Positions 10,387 to 22,098 of a DNA stretch of 64,000 nt are shown here, piece after piece. The notes beneath the pieces are model-generated. The model did no database searches, was not told where the DNA came from, and was given only the letters and a program-made list of their open reading frames with translations. Source of the stretch: Halichoerus grypus (lineage: Eukaryota > Chordata > Mammalia > Carnivora > Phocidae); NCBI RefSeq assembly GCF_964656455.1, contig NC_135714.1, positions 63,637,850 through 63,701,849 on the forward strand, read 5' to 3'. Made by a program: the position numbers and the translations under genes. How positions within the stretch are numbered: the stretch's first letter is position 1; each line of letters starts with the position of its first letter.

Positions 10387-10625
10387 GTGTGAGTGTGTGC
10401 TGCACTCAATTCTCCTTGACTTCTCTTGCTGTATTTTTCATTAAAAAAATAAATAAATAAAATAAATTTAAAAACTCGTGTATTTCTCTGTGTCCCCAAA
10501 CTGTTCTGTTTCACTGGACCTGACACTGATTATTTGGACTATTTTTCCTCTCTCTGACTAGTGAACCACTTAGGAATTTTGTTATTTTTCTTTATTGGAT
10601 TAATGGGGTTTACTTCTCTTTTTTA

Positions 10626-11044
10626 AAGTATCCTAAAAGTCATGAATATCACAGGAGGTCTCTAACTTGATAAACTTGTGTTGTGGAAGTTGACAGGCTG
10701 TCAGCCCCTGCTGTGGCCCCTGGAAAGGGACCATGGATGGGGGCACAGCAAGAAAGAGGGAGGGAGCTCATCACTAGCTCCTTATTCTCTCCAACAGGAC
10801 CTCAAAAGAGCCTTCAGGACCCACTCCCAGACCCCAGGTCCCAGAGCCAGAGAGACAAAAGAGCTGGAAGGCAGAAGTAAAGGGAAAAGGGATTTCATTT
10901 AGATTACCTTTCCCAACAATCACCTGCCATGGGTGTTGTCTCAGCTTATGGTGTTTTCCAGACCCTACTTCAATACTGAAATACATGAATAACTATTTTT
11001 ATGAGTCACTTAAAAAAACTGCGTCAGAGGAGATGTGCTTTAGT
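10626..11044. other. Unassigned sequence with a GC-richer patch
   Basis: Bases 10,678-10,990 are clearly richer in G and C than their surroundings and carry open frames of up to 74 codons on + and 70 on -. None resembles a known protein, and the frames have no clear splice-site context. No repeat is recognised. Confidence 0.45.
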
Positions 11045-11060
11045 AGTAATGACATTTTTA

Positions 11061-11274
11061 TTTTTTTTTATTTTTTTTTTTTTAAAGATTTTATTTATTT
11101 ATTTGAGACAGAGAGAATGAGAGAGAGAGAGAGCACATGAGATGGGGGAGGGTCAGAGGGAGAAGCAGGCTCCCCGCCGAGCAGGGAGCCCGATGCGGGA
11201 CTCGATCCAGGGACTCCAGGATCACGACCTGAGCCGAAGGCAGTCGCTTAACCAACTGAGCCACCCAGGCGCCC
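11061..11274 (-). mobile_element. CAN-type SINE, antisense
   Basis: Poly-T, AAAGATTTTATTTATTTATTTG, GAGAGAGAGAGAG, GGGCGAG-type body (CGCCGAGCAGGGAGCCCG), GACTCGATCC and end GAGCCACCCAGGCGCCC. Exact 16-bp TSD AGTAATGACATTTTTA at 11,045-11,060 and 11,275-11,290. Confidence 0.95.
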
Positions 11275-11308
11275 AGTAATGACATTTTTAAATAAAAATA
11301 ATATATTT

Positions 11309-12558
11309 CCACTTGATTATTTGTTTTTTGGGTGTTGAGTTTGAGAAGTTCTTTATAGATCTTGGATACCAGCCCTTTATCTGTAGTGTCATTTGCAAAT
11401 ATCTTCTCCCATTCTGTGGCTTGCCTCTTTGTTTTGTTGACTGTTTCCTTTGCTGTGCAGAAGCTTCTTATCTTGATGAAGTCCCAAAAGTTCATTTTTG
11501 CTTTTGTTTCACTAGCTTTTGGAGATGTATCTTGAAAGAAGTTGTTGTGGCCGATGTCAAAGAGGTTATTGCCTATGTTCTCCTCTAGGATTTTGATGGA
11601 TTCCTGTCTCACATTGAGGTCTTTCATCCATTTTGAGTAACAAATAATCAAGTCAAAAAATGGGCAGAAGACATGAACAGACACTTCTCCAATGAAGACA
11701 TACAACTGGCTAACAGACACATGGAAAAATATTCATCATCATTAGTCATCAGGGAAATTCAAATTAAAACCACATTGAGATACCACCTTACACCAGTTAG
11801 AATGGCAAAAATTGACAGGGCAAAAAACAACAAATGTTGGAGAGAGGGAAGCCCTCTTACACTGTTGGTGGGAATGCAAGTTGGTACAGCCACTTTGGAA
11901 AACAGTGTGGAGGTGCCTCAAAAAAATTAAAAATAGAGCTACCCTATGACCCAGCAATTGCACTCCTGGGTATTTACCCCAAAGACACAGATGTAGTGAA
12001 AAGAAGGGCCATATGCACCCCAGTGTTCATAGCAGCAATGTCTGCAATAGCCAAACTGTGGAAAGAGCTGAGGTGCCCTTCGACAGATGAATGGATAAAG
12101 AAGATGTGGTCCATATATACAATGTAATATTACTTAGCCATCAGAAAGGATGAATACCCAACTTTTACATCAACATGGATGAGACTGGAGGAGATTATGC
12201 TAAGTGAAATAAGTCAAGCAGAGAAAGTCAATTATCATATGGTTTCACTTATTTGTGGAACATAAGGAATAGCATGGAGGACATTAAGAGAAGGAAGGGA
12301 AAAATCAAGGGGAGGGGGAAATCGGAGGGAGAGATGAACCATGAGAGACTATGGATTCTGAGAAACAAACTGAGGGTTTTAGAGGGGAGGGGGTGGGGGG
12401 ATGGGTTAACCCGGTGATGGGTATTAAGGAGGGCATGTACTGCATGGAGCACTGGGTGTTATACGAAAACAATGGATCGTGGATCACCACATCAGAAACC
12501 AATGATGTATTGTATGGTGACTAACATAACATAACAAAATAAAATTTAAAGAAATAAT
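11309..12558 (+). mobile_element. Twin-primed LINE-1 with 5' inversion (copy 1)
   Basis: The left part, 11,309 to about 11,637, is L1 ORF2 in reverse; the right part, about 11,638-12,558, is the end of ORF2 and the whole 3' UTR in sense with an A-rich tail. Flanks carry a 12-bp TSD, AATAATATATTT, at 11,297-11,308 and 12,559-12,570. The reversed piece ends natively with ...CCCAAAAAACAAATAATCAAGT and the sense piece begins AACAAATAATCAAGTC, so about 15 bp are present twice. This is the product expected of twin priming during L1 insertion. Translations show L1 ORF2 C-terminal features, broken by stops. It inserted within 20 bp of the SINE at 11,061. Confidence 0.93.
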
Positions 12559-12570
12559 AATAATATATTT

Positions 12571-13171
12571 GCAAACACAGTATTTGATATAAGCTTAACT
12601 TTGGAAGTCCAAACTCTGAGCAGTGGCCCAAATAGAATTTAAAGAGGAATTCTGAGATTATATTAATCAATAGCACCATTTGTGAAATTTATTCAGTATA
12701 TCATTTTTAGAAAACTATTGCAGAAAAGAAGTTGAAATAAGAAATAGAAAAATCTACTATAGTATTTCATAATGCAGTTATTGTATTAGGATAAGACATT
12801 TAAAATAGAATGTATATTATCTTGTAATAAAACAGGGAATCACAAATCTTTCTAGCCCACAGAGATTCACTGATTATCTCATGGTAAATTTCTGATAAGT
12901 TGTTGGAATTAAAATAAGTTATTCATTATTCTTTTATGAAAAGTAAAGTATTCCAAATTTACTAAACTTCTTTATGATGGCAAGTGCCTGACAGGAGTAT
13001 CTACCTAACAGATATTTGAGGAAAAATATTAGTAGGTCCTCCAAGGTAAAGGTAACACTTTAATAATAAGTGAGGAAGTAGCTTGGACTATGGAGAGGGC
13101 ATCTTTAAAACTGATATTTGGAAATTTTTTCATTATTAAGCAGCATTTTCAGCTCTCCCAAGCAAATAAAT
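12571..13171. other. Unassigned AT-rich sequence
   Basis: No exon, RNA gene or repeat recognised. Confidence 0.5.
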
Positions 13172-13187
13172 CTATGTAAGATTTTTA

Positions 13188-13371
13188 TTTTATTTTTTTA
13201 AAGATTTAATTTATTTATTTGACAGAGAGAGCATAAGCAGGGGAAGTGGGAGAGGGAGAAGCAGGCTCCCCACTGAGCAAGGACCCCCGATGCGGGGCTC
13301 AATCCCAGGACTGTGGGATCATGACCTGAGCTGTTGGCAGATGCTTAACTGACTGAGCCACCCAGGCATCC
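13188..13371 (-). mobile_element. CAN-type SINE, antisense
   Basis: Starts poly-T, AAAGATTTAATTTATTTATTTGACAG; has GGGAGAGGGAGAAGCAGGC and GGGGCTCAATCCCAGGA; ends GAGCCACCCAGGCATCC. Exact 16-bp TSD CTATGTAAGATTTTTA at 13,172-13,187 and 13,372-13,387. Confidence 0.95.
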
Positions 13372-13387
13372 CTATGTAAGATTTTTA

Positions 13388-16329
13388 AACCTGTGCATGC
13401 TAGAATCTTGAAAATAAAACTTTCAGTGTATTGAAGAAATTTGTTAAAATTAATGTACTAATTTCTTATTAGTTTGCAAGGAATACTGTTTGGCATCAGG
13501 GAAGGAGGAAAAGTATTAGTCAAATTTTAAGAAAAATAGTTTTGCTTAATTGGGGGGGTTGAAATTTTTTAAGTGAGTATCATAATTTATTAATCACAGC
13601 CAAAAATGTCCTCCTGTTTGGCTCACTATATTTCTATAAAGTATCTTTTCAACTATGGCAGTTATAACCAAATGTGGAAATAAACTACACTTAGAACCAG
13701 ATCCTTAAATTGCTATTTATAAGGGTTAAGCCAGATTTGTAAGGCATATTTAGTCACATTGATCACATGGCTGTCAGTCCTTGAGTCCCTTTAATCTAAA
13801 ATAAAATGCTAGTGCAAGAGGGCTTTCAAATTAAGAATGAGTAAAATTAAAATTTTCTTTAAAACTTTATTCTTGCTTTACCTGTTTTTAATTTTTATCC
13901 TTGAGTATACTTTACAGTGTCTATATTATTCTAATAAGTCATAAAGCAATAAATAAATATATACTGGGAGTCTATATTCAAAATATTGATGAGTGCATTA
14001 TTAGAAAAGTGTAAAGGACATTGCAATAAAGAGAGTATAAGGGCACACAAATATTTGTAGCAAATGAAAGACAAATGGGACACAGTCTAAAGTTTTCTGT
14101 GTGCTACACCTAAAGCATGATACTTAAAATGTAAGTCGGTGGAAGATAAATGAACAAGATTCCTGGCCTTCTCAAGAGGTTACTTATTCCCTAAAATGCT
14201 TTTCACATATTTTTTGTACTAATTAGAATATGACTGCTAGGATTGATTTCCCATTATAACCAAGACAATATTGCTGGCAGAACATAGGGAGATTTTGTTG
14301 GCCTTCTAACGTTCTCCCCATGCTCCATAGGATTTAGGTATATTTCAGATTAAAACTATTTCAAGACAGAAGTGTTTGCAAAAATGTATAGTTCTCAAAA
14401 TCACAATAATCTCAAATCTTAACCTTCCTTTTCCAATCCTACCCTATTCTATCCTTTCCAATCACATGCCAGTACTGGGGGGGGTGGGGGGGGGTGGAAA
14501 GGGAAACTACTTTGAGTAGATATTTTCAATAGGCCATAACTGAATGTCAGGGCAATTCTAGGCCAAATATCAGAAATCCCAAATATGTGTTCTTTATCTT
14601 TTGCAACTCTATTTTTATTTCTGGGAGAAATACATTTGAGTCCCAGGAATGTTTGTTTAGCAGAGATATTCTCTTGCAATTAACTGAGAATGAAAGGAAC
14701 AAAGGGAAGTCAATTATAGCTGTCTGGTCATTTGGAACCGCCCAGCATTAACTGTCAGTTAATGGGAGAGGCTAGTAACTTTTCCTTCCTCAGATCTTCT
14801 TATAATTAATATGGTTATTAATATTATACCTTACAGACAGAAATCAATAAATCACTGACAAGAAAGACACTGCCTAAGATGCATGTGAAATTTAGTTCTT
14901 CTCTAGCTCAAAAACATCCAAACCGACATTTGCAGACAGTGCACATGTACTTCTGCATAGACACACACACACACACGGAGAAAGAACTAGTTCAATGTTT
15001 TCACAGCTATAGTCAGGAAAGATAATTTTTTAAAACAGACGATCAGTCCTTTTAAGCACTGTTTGCAGCCTCCACAGAAGATACTGCTGTAGGGTATGTA
15101 AGGAGGCATTATCTTTTACAGAGCTAGGCATCCCCCTATGCACCATCTCCTCTTAGCCAGTTGCCTGAGTGTGGAACATCTGTGTTTATTTTGCATGACG
15201 AAGTTGTTCCTTGGCTTTGCCAAAATGAGCTTTGATGTGGGACTCTGAGTCTGTGGATTTTCCGTAGGGTAGTGATAAAGCTCAAGTGGCAGGACATTGT
15301 TTTTGTATATAATGCATATTAGATGAAGTCATCCATATTTAATGACAAGTGTGCTATATTTTTAATCTTTATAGCTTTAATGTGTGTAAGAGGTTTTAAT
15401 AATTGGTGCTGGGATGATGGTAACTTCCCAGAAATGCTCAGCACAACTGCTACGGTTCTCAGCCCACAGTGTGCACAGGTTGTAAATTATAAAACTTGAT
15501 TAGTGATAGACTTGGCAATATCTCTTGTCTTTTGAAGATGCCAATCTGTAGCATCATGGGTACAAAATATTTCCATTCACACTTTTAATATTCACCTAAA
15601 TAGCCTACATGAAAAACCCCAGAAGAAAAATGATGAGCTATTCAGGGAAATGAAATTATTCTCCTAAAGAATTTCTTTAAATTTCTAATCCTACTGGCAG
15701 AGATATTTAGAATTCTGCATGCAAAAACTAAGCATGTTCACTTCAGTAATTATTCGTTTAGGGTTATAATATTTCTGCTTATGACAGCAGAGTTTTAAAT
15801 ATTATAGATATAAATTCCATAATGTTTCTTAAAAAAAGACTTTGTGAAGAAATCATATATTCACAATGACTAACGGGTTGCAATTAAAAATGTCAAGAAT
15901 CTAACAATTTTAATCACTTTCATTTTCAACAGTATCAATTTTTTCTTGCTTGAACTTTTTTTGTACTGCTTTTGTCTAAATTTTCTGCTCCTCAGTCCAG
16001 CAATCGTCCACTAATGCTCAAAGACAAGATCAATCAACCAATGAGTATTTGCTGAATCTTTACTTCAAGGCAATAAAGAATATCACTGGAGACCCCAGAC
16101 CCTATCCTCCACCCACAGCAAGACAACTATCACCCTTCCCATCCTCATATCCATCACAGCAGAATACTGGGGATTTACTTTCTGCTGAACCAAAGGGACC
16201 CTGGACATAGTAGCACCCAGCTCAACAGAGGGTAGAGAGGCTATAGTGAAAATACAGTTATATGAAAGTTCACATATGAAAAATGAGACTCCCCCACCCC
16301 TACAGCCCAATGTCTCAAAGAACCCCAAA
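13388..16329. other. Gene-free, low-repeat stretch
   Basis: No exon or RNA gene is supported. A G-run (14,477-14,496) and a short (AC)n (14,961-14,976) are the only simple repeats noted. Bases 15,100-15,460 are of mixed composition without any repeat I recognise, which makes them a reasonable place to look for a conserved non-coding element. Confidence 0.5.
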
Positions 16330-17435
16330 TTGCCAAAATAATCTAGAGCAGAAAAAGCAACAGAGAGAGCTCACACACCCTGTTTTTAAAACATATTATG
16401 AAGCAATAGCAATCAAAACTGAATGGTACTGACATGAAGACTGACAAATACGCCAATGGAACAGAATAGAAAGCCCTGAAATAAACCTTTATCTATATGG
16501 CCAAATGATCTTTGACAAGGATGTCAAGGCTACACAATGTGTAAAGAATAGTTTCTTCAACAAATGGTGGTGGGAAAACTGGATACCTACAAGCAAAAGA
16601 AAAAATTTGGACCCTTACTTCACACCATATACAAAAATTAATTCAAAATGGACTGAAGCTCTAAATGTAATATCTGAAACTATGAAACTCTTAGAATAAA
16701 ACATAGAGCAAAATTTCATGACAGCAGATTTGGCATTATCTTGGATATGATACCAAAAGCACAGTCAACAAAAGCAAACATAGACAAACGGACTACAACA
16801 AACTTAAAAACTTCTGCACAGGAAAGAAAACAAAGTTAAAAGGCAACTTATGGAATGAAAGAAAATATTTTCAAACCATATATCTGGTAAGGGATTAATA
16901 TCCAGAATACATGCACCCTTACATTTATTGCAGCCTTATTTATAATAGCCAGGATATGGAAGCAACCTAAATGTTCATTGATAGATGAATGGATAAAGAA
17001 GATGTGGGGTGTGTGTGTGTGTGTGTGTCTGTGTGTGTGTGTGTATACGCACATATATACATATACATATACATATATATATATATATATAAAATCCATG
17101 TGTATAGTGGATATATAATGGAATATTACTTAGCCATTAAAAAGAATAAAATCCTGCCTTTGTGACAACATGGACATACCCAGAGTATTATGGTAAGTGA
17201 AGTAAGTCAGACAGAAGAAGACAAATACCATATGATTTCACTTATATATCAAATTTGAGAAACAAAACAAACAAAAAACTCCCCCCAAAACCCAAACAGT
17301 CTTAAATAGAGAGAACAAACTGGTGGTTGCCAGAGGGGAGGTGGGTGGAGGGATGGGCAAAATAGGTAAAGGGGATTAGGAGGTAAACTTCTAGTTATAA
17401 AATAAATGAGTTATGGAGATGAAAAGTATAGCATA
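16330..17435 (+). mobile_element. Old LINE-1, left part (split by a younger L1)
   Basis: Sense L1 ORF2 to 3' UTR: CAATAGCAATCAAAACTGAATGG, ATATGGCCAAATGATCTTTGAC, GATGAATGGATAAAGAAGATGTGG, GGAATATTACTTAGCCATTAAAAAG, GTTGCCAGAGGGGAGG. Frames are broken by stops. The matching right part resumes at 19,411 after a young L1 insertion. A compound microsatellite has grown inside it at 17,009. Confidence 0.88.
17009..17091. repeat. Compound (GT)n(CATATA)n(TA)n microsatellite inside L1
   Basis: Begins directly after GAAGATGTGG of L1 ORF2, where the native element has a short TATATATA run, and extends to 17,091. It likely expanded from that seed after insertion. Confidence 0.9.
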
Positions 17436-18082
17436 TAGATCTTGGATATCAGCCCTTTGTCTGTAGTGTCATTTGCAAATATCTTCTCCCATTCTGTGGC
17501 TTGCCTCTTTGTTTTGTTGACTGTTTCCTTTGCTGGGCAGCAGCTTTTAATCTTGATGAAGTCCCAAAATTTCATTTTCCCTTTTGTTTCAGTTGCCTTT
17601 GGAGATGTATCTTGGAAGAAGCTGCTGTGGCCGATGTCAAAGAGGTTACTGCCTCTGTTCTCCTCTAGGATTTTGATGGATTCCTGTCTCATATTGAGGT
17701 CTTTCATCCATTTTGAGTTTATCTTTCTGTTTGGTGTTAGAGAATGGTTGAGTTTCATTCTTCTGTATATAGCTGTCCAATTTTCCCCGCACCATTTATT
17801 GAAGAGACTGTCTTTTTTCCATCGGATATTTTTTCCTGCTTTGTTGAAGATTAGCTGACCATAGAGTTGAGGGTCCATATCTGGGCTCTCTATTCTGTTC
17901 CATTGGTCTATACATCTGTTTTTGTGCCAGTACCATGCTGTCTTGGTGATCACAGCTTTGTAATATAGCTTGAAATCAGGCAACGTGATGCCCCCAGCTT
18001 GGTTTTCCTTTTTCAACATTTCCTTGGCGATTTGGGGTCTTTTCTGATTCCATACAAATTTTAGGATTGTTTGTTCCAGCAC
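17436..18082 (-). pseudogene. LINE-1 ORF2 fragment (reverse transcriptase C-terminal side)
   Basis: An open frame on the minus strand, starting at 18,082, that covers the part of ORF2p downstream of the reverse transcriptase core. Recognisable stations include [41 protein letters not shown] and [16 protein letters not shown]. The last few codons, past 17,436, read into flanking sequence. It lacks endonuclease, the reverse transcriptase catalytic core and the terminal cysteine-rich region, so it cannot work. Further ORF2 sequence (KINAQKSVACLYTNN, YLGINLTKEVKDLY) continues upstream at 18,155-18,415 in another frame. Confidence 0.88.
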
Positions 18083-19396
18083 TTTGAAAATGTCATTGGA
18101 ATTTTGATCGGTATGGCGTTGAAGGTACAGATTTCTCTGGGCAGCATAGACATTTTAACAATGTTTATTCTTCTGATCCATGAGCATGGAATGCTTTTTC
18201 CATCTTTTTGTGCCTTCTTCCATTTCTTTCATGAGTGTTCTGTAGTTCCTAGAGTATAGATCCTTTACCTCTTTGGTTAGGTTTATTCCGAGGTATCTTA
18301 TGGTTTTTGGTGCTATTGTAAGTGGAATTGTTTCTCTAATTTCTCTTTCTACAGTTGCATTGTTAGTGTATAAGCAAGCAACTGATTTCTGTGCATTGAT
18401 TTTATATCCTGTCACGTTACTGAGTTGTTGTATGAGTTCTAGTAATTTGAGGGTAGAGTCTTTCCAAACTCAACACCCAAAAAACAAATAATCAAGCCAA
18501 AAAATGGGCAGAAGACATGAACAGACACTTCTCCAAAGAAGACATACAAATGGCTAACAGACACATGAAAAAATGTTCATCATCAGTAACCATCAAGGAA
18601 ATTCAAATCAAAACCACATTGAGATACCACCTTACACCAGTTAGAATGGCAAATTTGACAAGGAAAGAAACAACAAATGTTGGAGAGGTTGTGGAAAAAG
18701 GGAACCCTCTTACACTGTTGGTGGGAATGCAAATTGATACAGCCACTTTGGGAAACAGTGTGGATGTTCCTTGAGATGTTAAAAATAGAGCTACCTTATG
18801 ACCCAGCAATTGCACTACTGGGCATTTACCCCAAAGATACAGATGTAGTGAAAAGAAGAGCCACATGCACCCCAATGTTTAGCAACAATGGCCACAATAG
18901 CCAAACTGTGGAAAGAGCCGAGGTGCCCTTCAACAGACAAATGGATAAAGAAGATGTGGTCCATATATACTATGGAATATTACTCAGCCATCAGAAAAGA
19001 TGAATACCCAACTTTTACATCAACATGGATGGGACTGGAGGAGATTATGCTAAGTGAAATAAGTCAAGCAGAGAAAGTCAATTATCATATGGTTTCACTT
19101 ATTTGTGGAACATAAGGAATAGCATGGAGGACATTTGGAGAAGGAAGGGAAAAATGAAGGGGGGGGGAATCGGAGGGGGAGACGAACCATGAGAGATGAT
19201 GGACTCTGAAAAACAAACTGAGGGTTGTGGGAGGGGGGTGGGAGGATGGGTTAGCCCGGTGATGGGTATTAAGGAGGGCACATATGGCATGGAGCACTGG
19301 GTGTTACATGAAAACAATGAATCATGGGACACTACATCAAAAACTAATGATGTACTGTATGGTGACTAACATAACATAATAAAATTAAATTAAATT
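17436..19396 (+). mobile_element. Young twin-primed LINE-1 with 5' inversion (copy 2)
   Basis: Bases 17,436 to about 18,463 are L1 ORF2 in reverse; about 18,464-19,396 are the end of ORF2 plus the 3' UTR in sense. An exact 14-bp TSD, AAAAGTATAGCATA, at 17,422-17,435 and 19,397-19,410 sits in older L1 sequence, so this is an L1 inserted into an L1. In native order the reversed part ends at ...CCAAGATCTAT and the sense part starts at AAACTCAACACCC, with roughly ten bases missing between. The 3' UTR has the same marks as the copies at 3344 and 11,309. A 200-codon open stretch survives in the reversed part, consistent with fairly recent insertion. Confidence 0.94.
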
Positions 19397-19570
19397 AAAA
19401 GTATAGCATAGGGAATACAGTCAATAATATTGTAATAACTTTGTATAATAACAGATGGTGACTATGCTTATTGCGATGAGCACTGAGTAATATATAGAGT
19501 TGTCAAATTACTGTGTTGTACACCTGAAACTAATATAACATTGTGTGTCAACTATACTTCAATAATAAAA
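19397..19570 (+). mobile_element. Old LINE-1, right part (3' UTR)
   Basis: Continues the L1 left at 17,435: GGGAATACAGTCAATAATATTGTAATAAC, GATGAGCACTGAGTAATATATAG, GTTGTACACCTGAAACTAATATAACATTGTGTGTCAACTATACTTCAATAATAAAA. This is a classic older L1 3' UTR ending in an A-rich tail. Confidence 0.88.
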
Positions 19571-19574
19571 AAAT

Positions 19575-20490
19575 ATTTCCAGCATATACAAAGAACGCCT
19601 ACAATTCAAGAACAACAAAAACAAATAATTTAAAAATGGGCAAAGGACCTGAATAGACATTTGTCCCAAAAAGTTTTACAAATGACCAACAAGCATAAGG
19701 AAAGATGCTCAACATCACTAATCATCAGAAAATGCAAATCTAAACCAAAATGAGATATCACCTCACACATGTTAGGATGCCCACTATCAAAAAATGAAAC
19801 AAAACAAACACAAGTGTGGGTGAGGGTGTGAAGAAATTGGAACTCTTATGCACTGTTGATGGGAATGTGAAATGGTATAGCTAATATGGAAAACAATATG
19901 AAGATTCCTCAGAAATTAAAAATAGAATTACCATATGATCCAGCAATCACAGTTCTGTAGATATATCCAAAAGAACTGAAAACCAAATTTCAAACAGATG
20001 TTTGCACACCCATGTCCACTGCAACATTATTCAAAATAATTAAGAGGTGAAAGCAATGCAAATGTCCATTGATAGATGAATGGAAAAAGAAAATGTTGTA
20101 TATACATACAGTGGGATATTATTCACCCTAATAAAGAAGGGAATCCTATCACACACTACAACATGAATGAACCTTGAGGACATTATGTTAAGTGAAATAA
20201 GCCAGTCACAAAAAAGGCAAGTATTGCATGATTCCTCTTGTATGAGGTATCTAAAGGAGTTAAACTCTTAGAAATAGAAAGTATAATGGTGGTTACTGGG
20301 GCCTCAGAGGAGGACAAAAGGAGAGCTATTTTTCAAAAGGTATAGAGTTTCAGTATTGCAAGATGCAACACTTCTGTAGATACGTTGCACTACGATGTGC
20401 CTTAGTTAACACTACTGTACTATACACTTAAAAATGGTTATGACGATAAATTTTATGTTGTGTTTTTTACCACAACAAAAAAATCAAGAA
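19575..20490 (+). mobile_element. Second old LINE-1 3' part, head-to-tail
   Basis: Starts at the ORF2 station CATATACAAAGAACGCCTACAATTCAA and runs through AAAAATGGGCAAAGGACC, GTGAAATAAGCCAGTCACAAAAA and CTACTGTACTATACACTTAAAAATGG to ACCACAACAAAAAAA. It is a separate, differently diverged copy directly after the previous one. Confidence 0.85.
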
Positions 20491-21714
20491 AAGAAAAAAA
20501 CATAGGATGATAACTTTGAGCAAATATCCAGAAATTAAAATAAAATCACTATGATATAAAATATAGGAGATATTAGAAAAGCAGAAAAACTGGTCTAGAA
20601 ATCCAGTACCTGAATAATAGATTTTCTGAAAGAAAAAAAATGGGGAAAACAAAACAAGATATTTACGTTTAAAATTCCATAAAATATCCCCAAACTGAAG
20701 AGCATAAGTGTCTAAATTGAAAGTGTGCCAAAAGTACCTAGCACAGTACATAAAATAGACACACACTAAGGAATGTTATCATGAAATTTTAGATGAATGA
20801 GAATGAAAATAACTTAAAAGCATTCAAACGTATGTGTGTATATGCACACACAACATTCTGTTTGGATAATGGCACAGATGCCTCTTTGCATGCACACTCA
20901 CAAACATACAGACACACTCACTCATAAAAGGATCTGGACTCAAAAGTACATTAAACCTCCCAACAGAAACATGGGAAGCTAAAAGAAAATAAAGCAATAG
21001 TTAAAAATTCTGAGGAAAAAATGATTCTAACCTATAATTTTACATCCACTTACAATGTCAGTTGAGGAAAAATACATTATTCAAGCGCAAAATTTCTCAA
21101 AAAATTAAGCTGCTATGCATATTTTCTTAGCCACTGGAGGATGTGTTCCATACTAAGTAAAAGGAAGATACAGGATGCAAGAAACTGAAAATCTTAATCT
21201 AATACAGGATATAAATTAAGAGGATTACCAGATTATGGTGCTAAATTCTGGGATGACAACTGTATATCGAGCTTAGAGAGAAAACATTATTATTAAGACA
21301 GAAGTTGATGAAGTGCTAACAATACATATGAACATTTTTCAAAGAGATTTGAATTTCTGGTATAGAGGTAGAGAAGAATTGGAGATAGCTATATCTAAGG
21401 TTAAACAAACAGCAGTATAAGGCAAATACCAACGCCAAGAAAAACAAAAATTTTACAAAAAACCTTTTTTACAAGAAAGAGAATGTAAATGATTATATAT
21501 CATATGAATCATCTATAAGTAATATTATATCTCTATAATAACCAAGCAATAAATTGAATACTGACTTAACCAAAAATTTGGACAAAATTACAATGGGGAA
21601 AGAAGAAAATAGCTAACCTCTCATCTTGAGAATTAAGTGGTCAATACATAATATCTAAAATGGAAATTAAAAAATAGTGGAATAAGAAACCTAGAATAAG
21701 TAAAATAACTTTGA
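20491..21714. other. Unassigned AT-rich sequence, possible old L1 relic
   Basis: No exon or RNA gene. The text around 20,940-21,200 has a feel of old LINE sequence but I could not place it. A CACACTCA-rich patch lies at 20,840-20,930. Confidence 0.35.
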
Positions 21715-22053
21715 AGAAGATAAAAAGGACTGTAGGGCCTACCCTACATGATTTTAAGACTTAATATAAAGCTATAATAACTATGTGTGCTATACATATA
21801 AAAATTTTAAAAATTGATTAATGGATCAAAAAAGAGATTCCAGAAAGAGATCTATACATATATGGTCAATTGATTTTTAACAAAGGTGCCAAAGTAATTT
21901 CATGGAAAAGGTAGCTTTTCAAACAAATGATGTTTGATCATTTGAATATCAGTTCAAAAATAACAATCCTTGACCCTACACACAAAAATTAACTTGAAAT
22001 GAATCACAGTTCTTTTTTTAAGATTTTATTCATTTATTTCAGAAAGAGAGAGA

Positions 22054-22098
<45 letters not shown>

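Larger units (their letters stand above)
9440..10625 (-). mobile_element. Old LINE-1 ORF2 fragment, antisense
   Basis: T-rich reverse complement of L1 ORF2, e.g. TTTATTAAATTATGACCGAACAGTGGCCTG, equivalent to the antisense 'tattgtggtcagag' station. Interrupted by two SINEs (9644, 10,003) and a GT tract. Highly diverged; limits approximate. Confidence 0.6.

Noticed and set aside
11091..11720. 209-codon minus-strand open frame
   Set aside because: It is a chance fusion of L1 ORF2 text ([13 protein letters not shown] region) with a translated SINE ([16 protein letters not shown]), crossing a TSD; not a gene.
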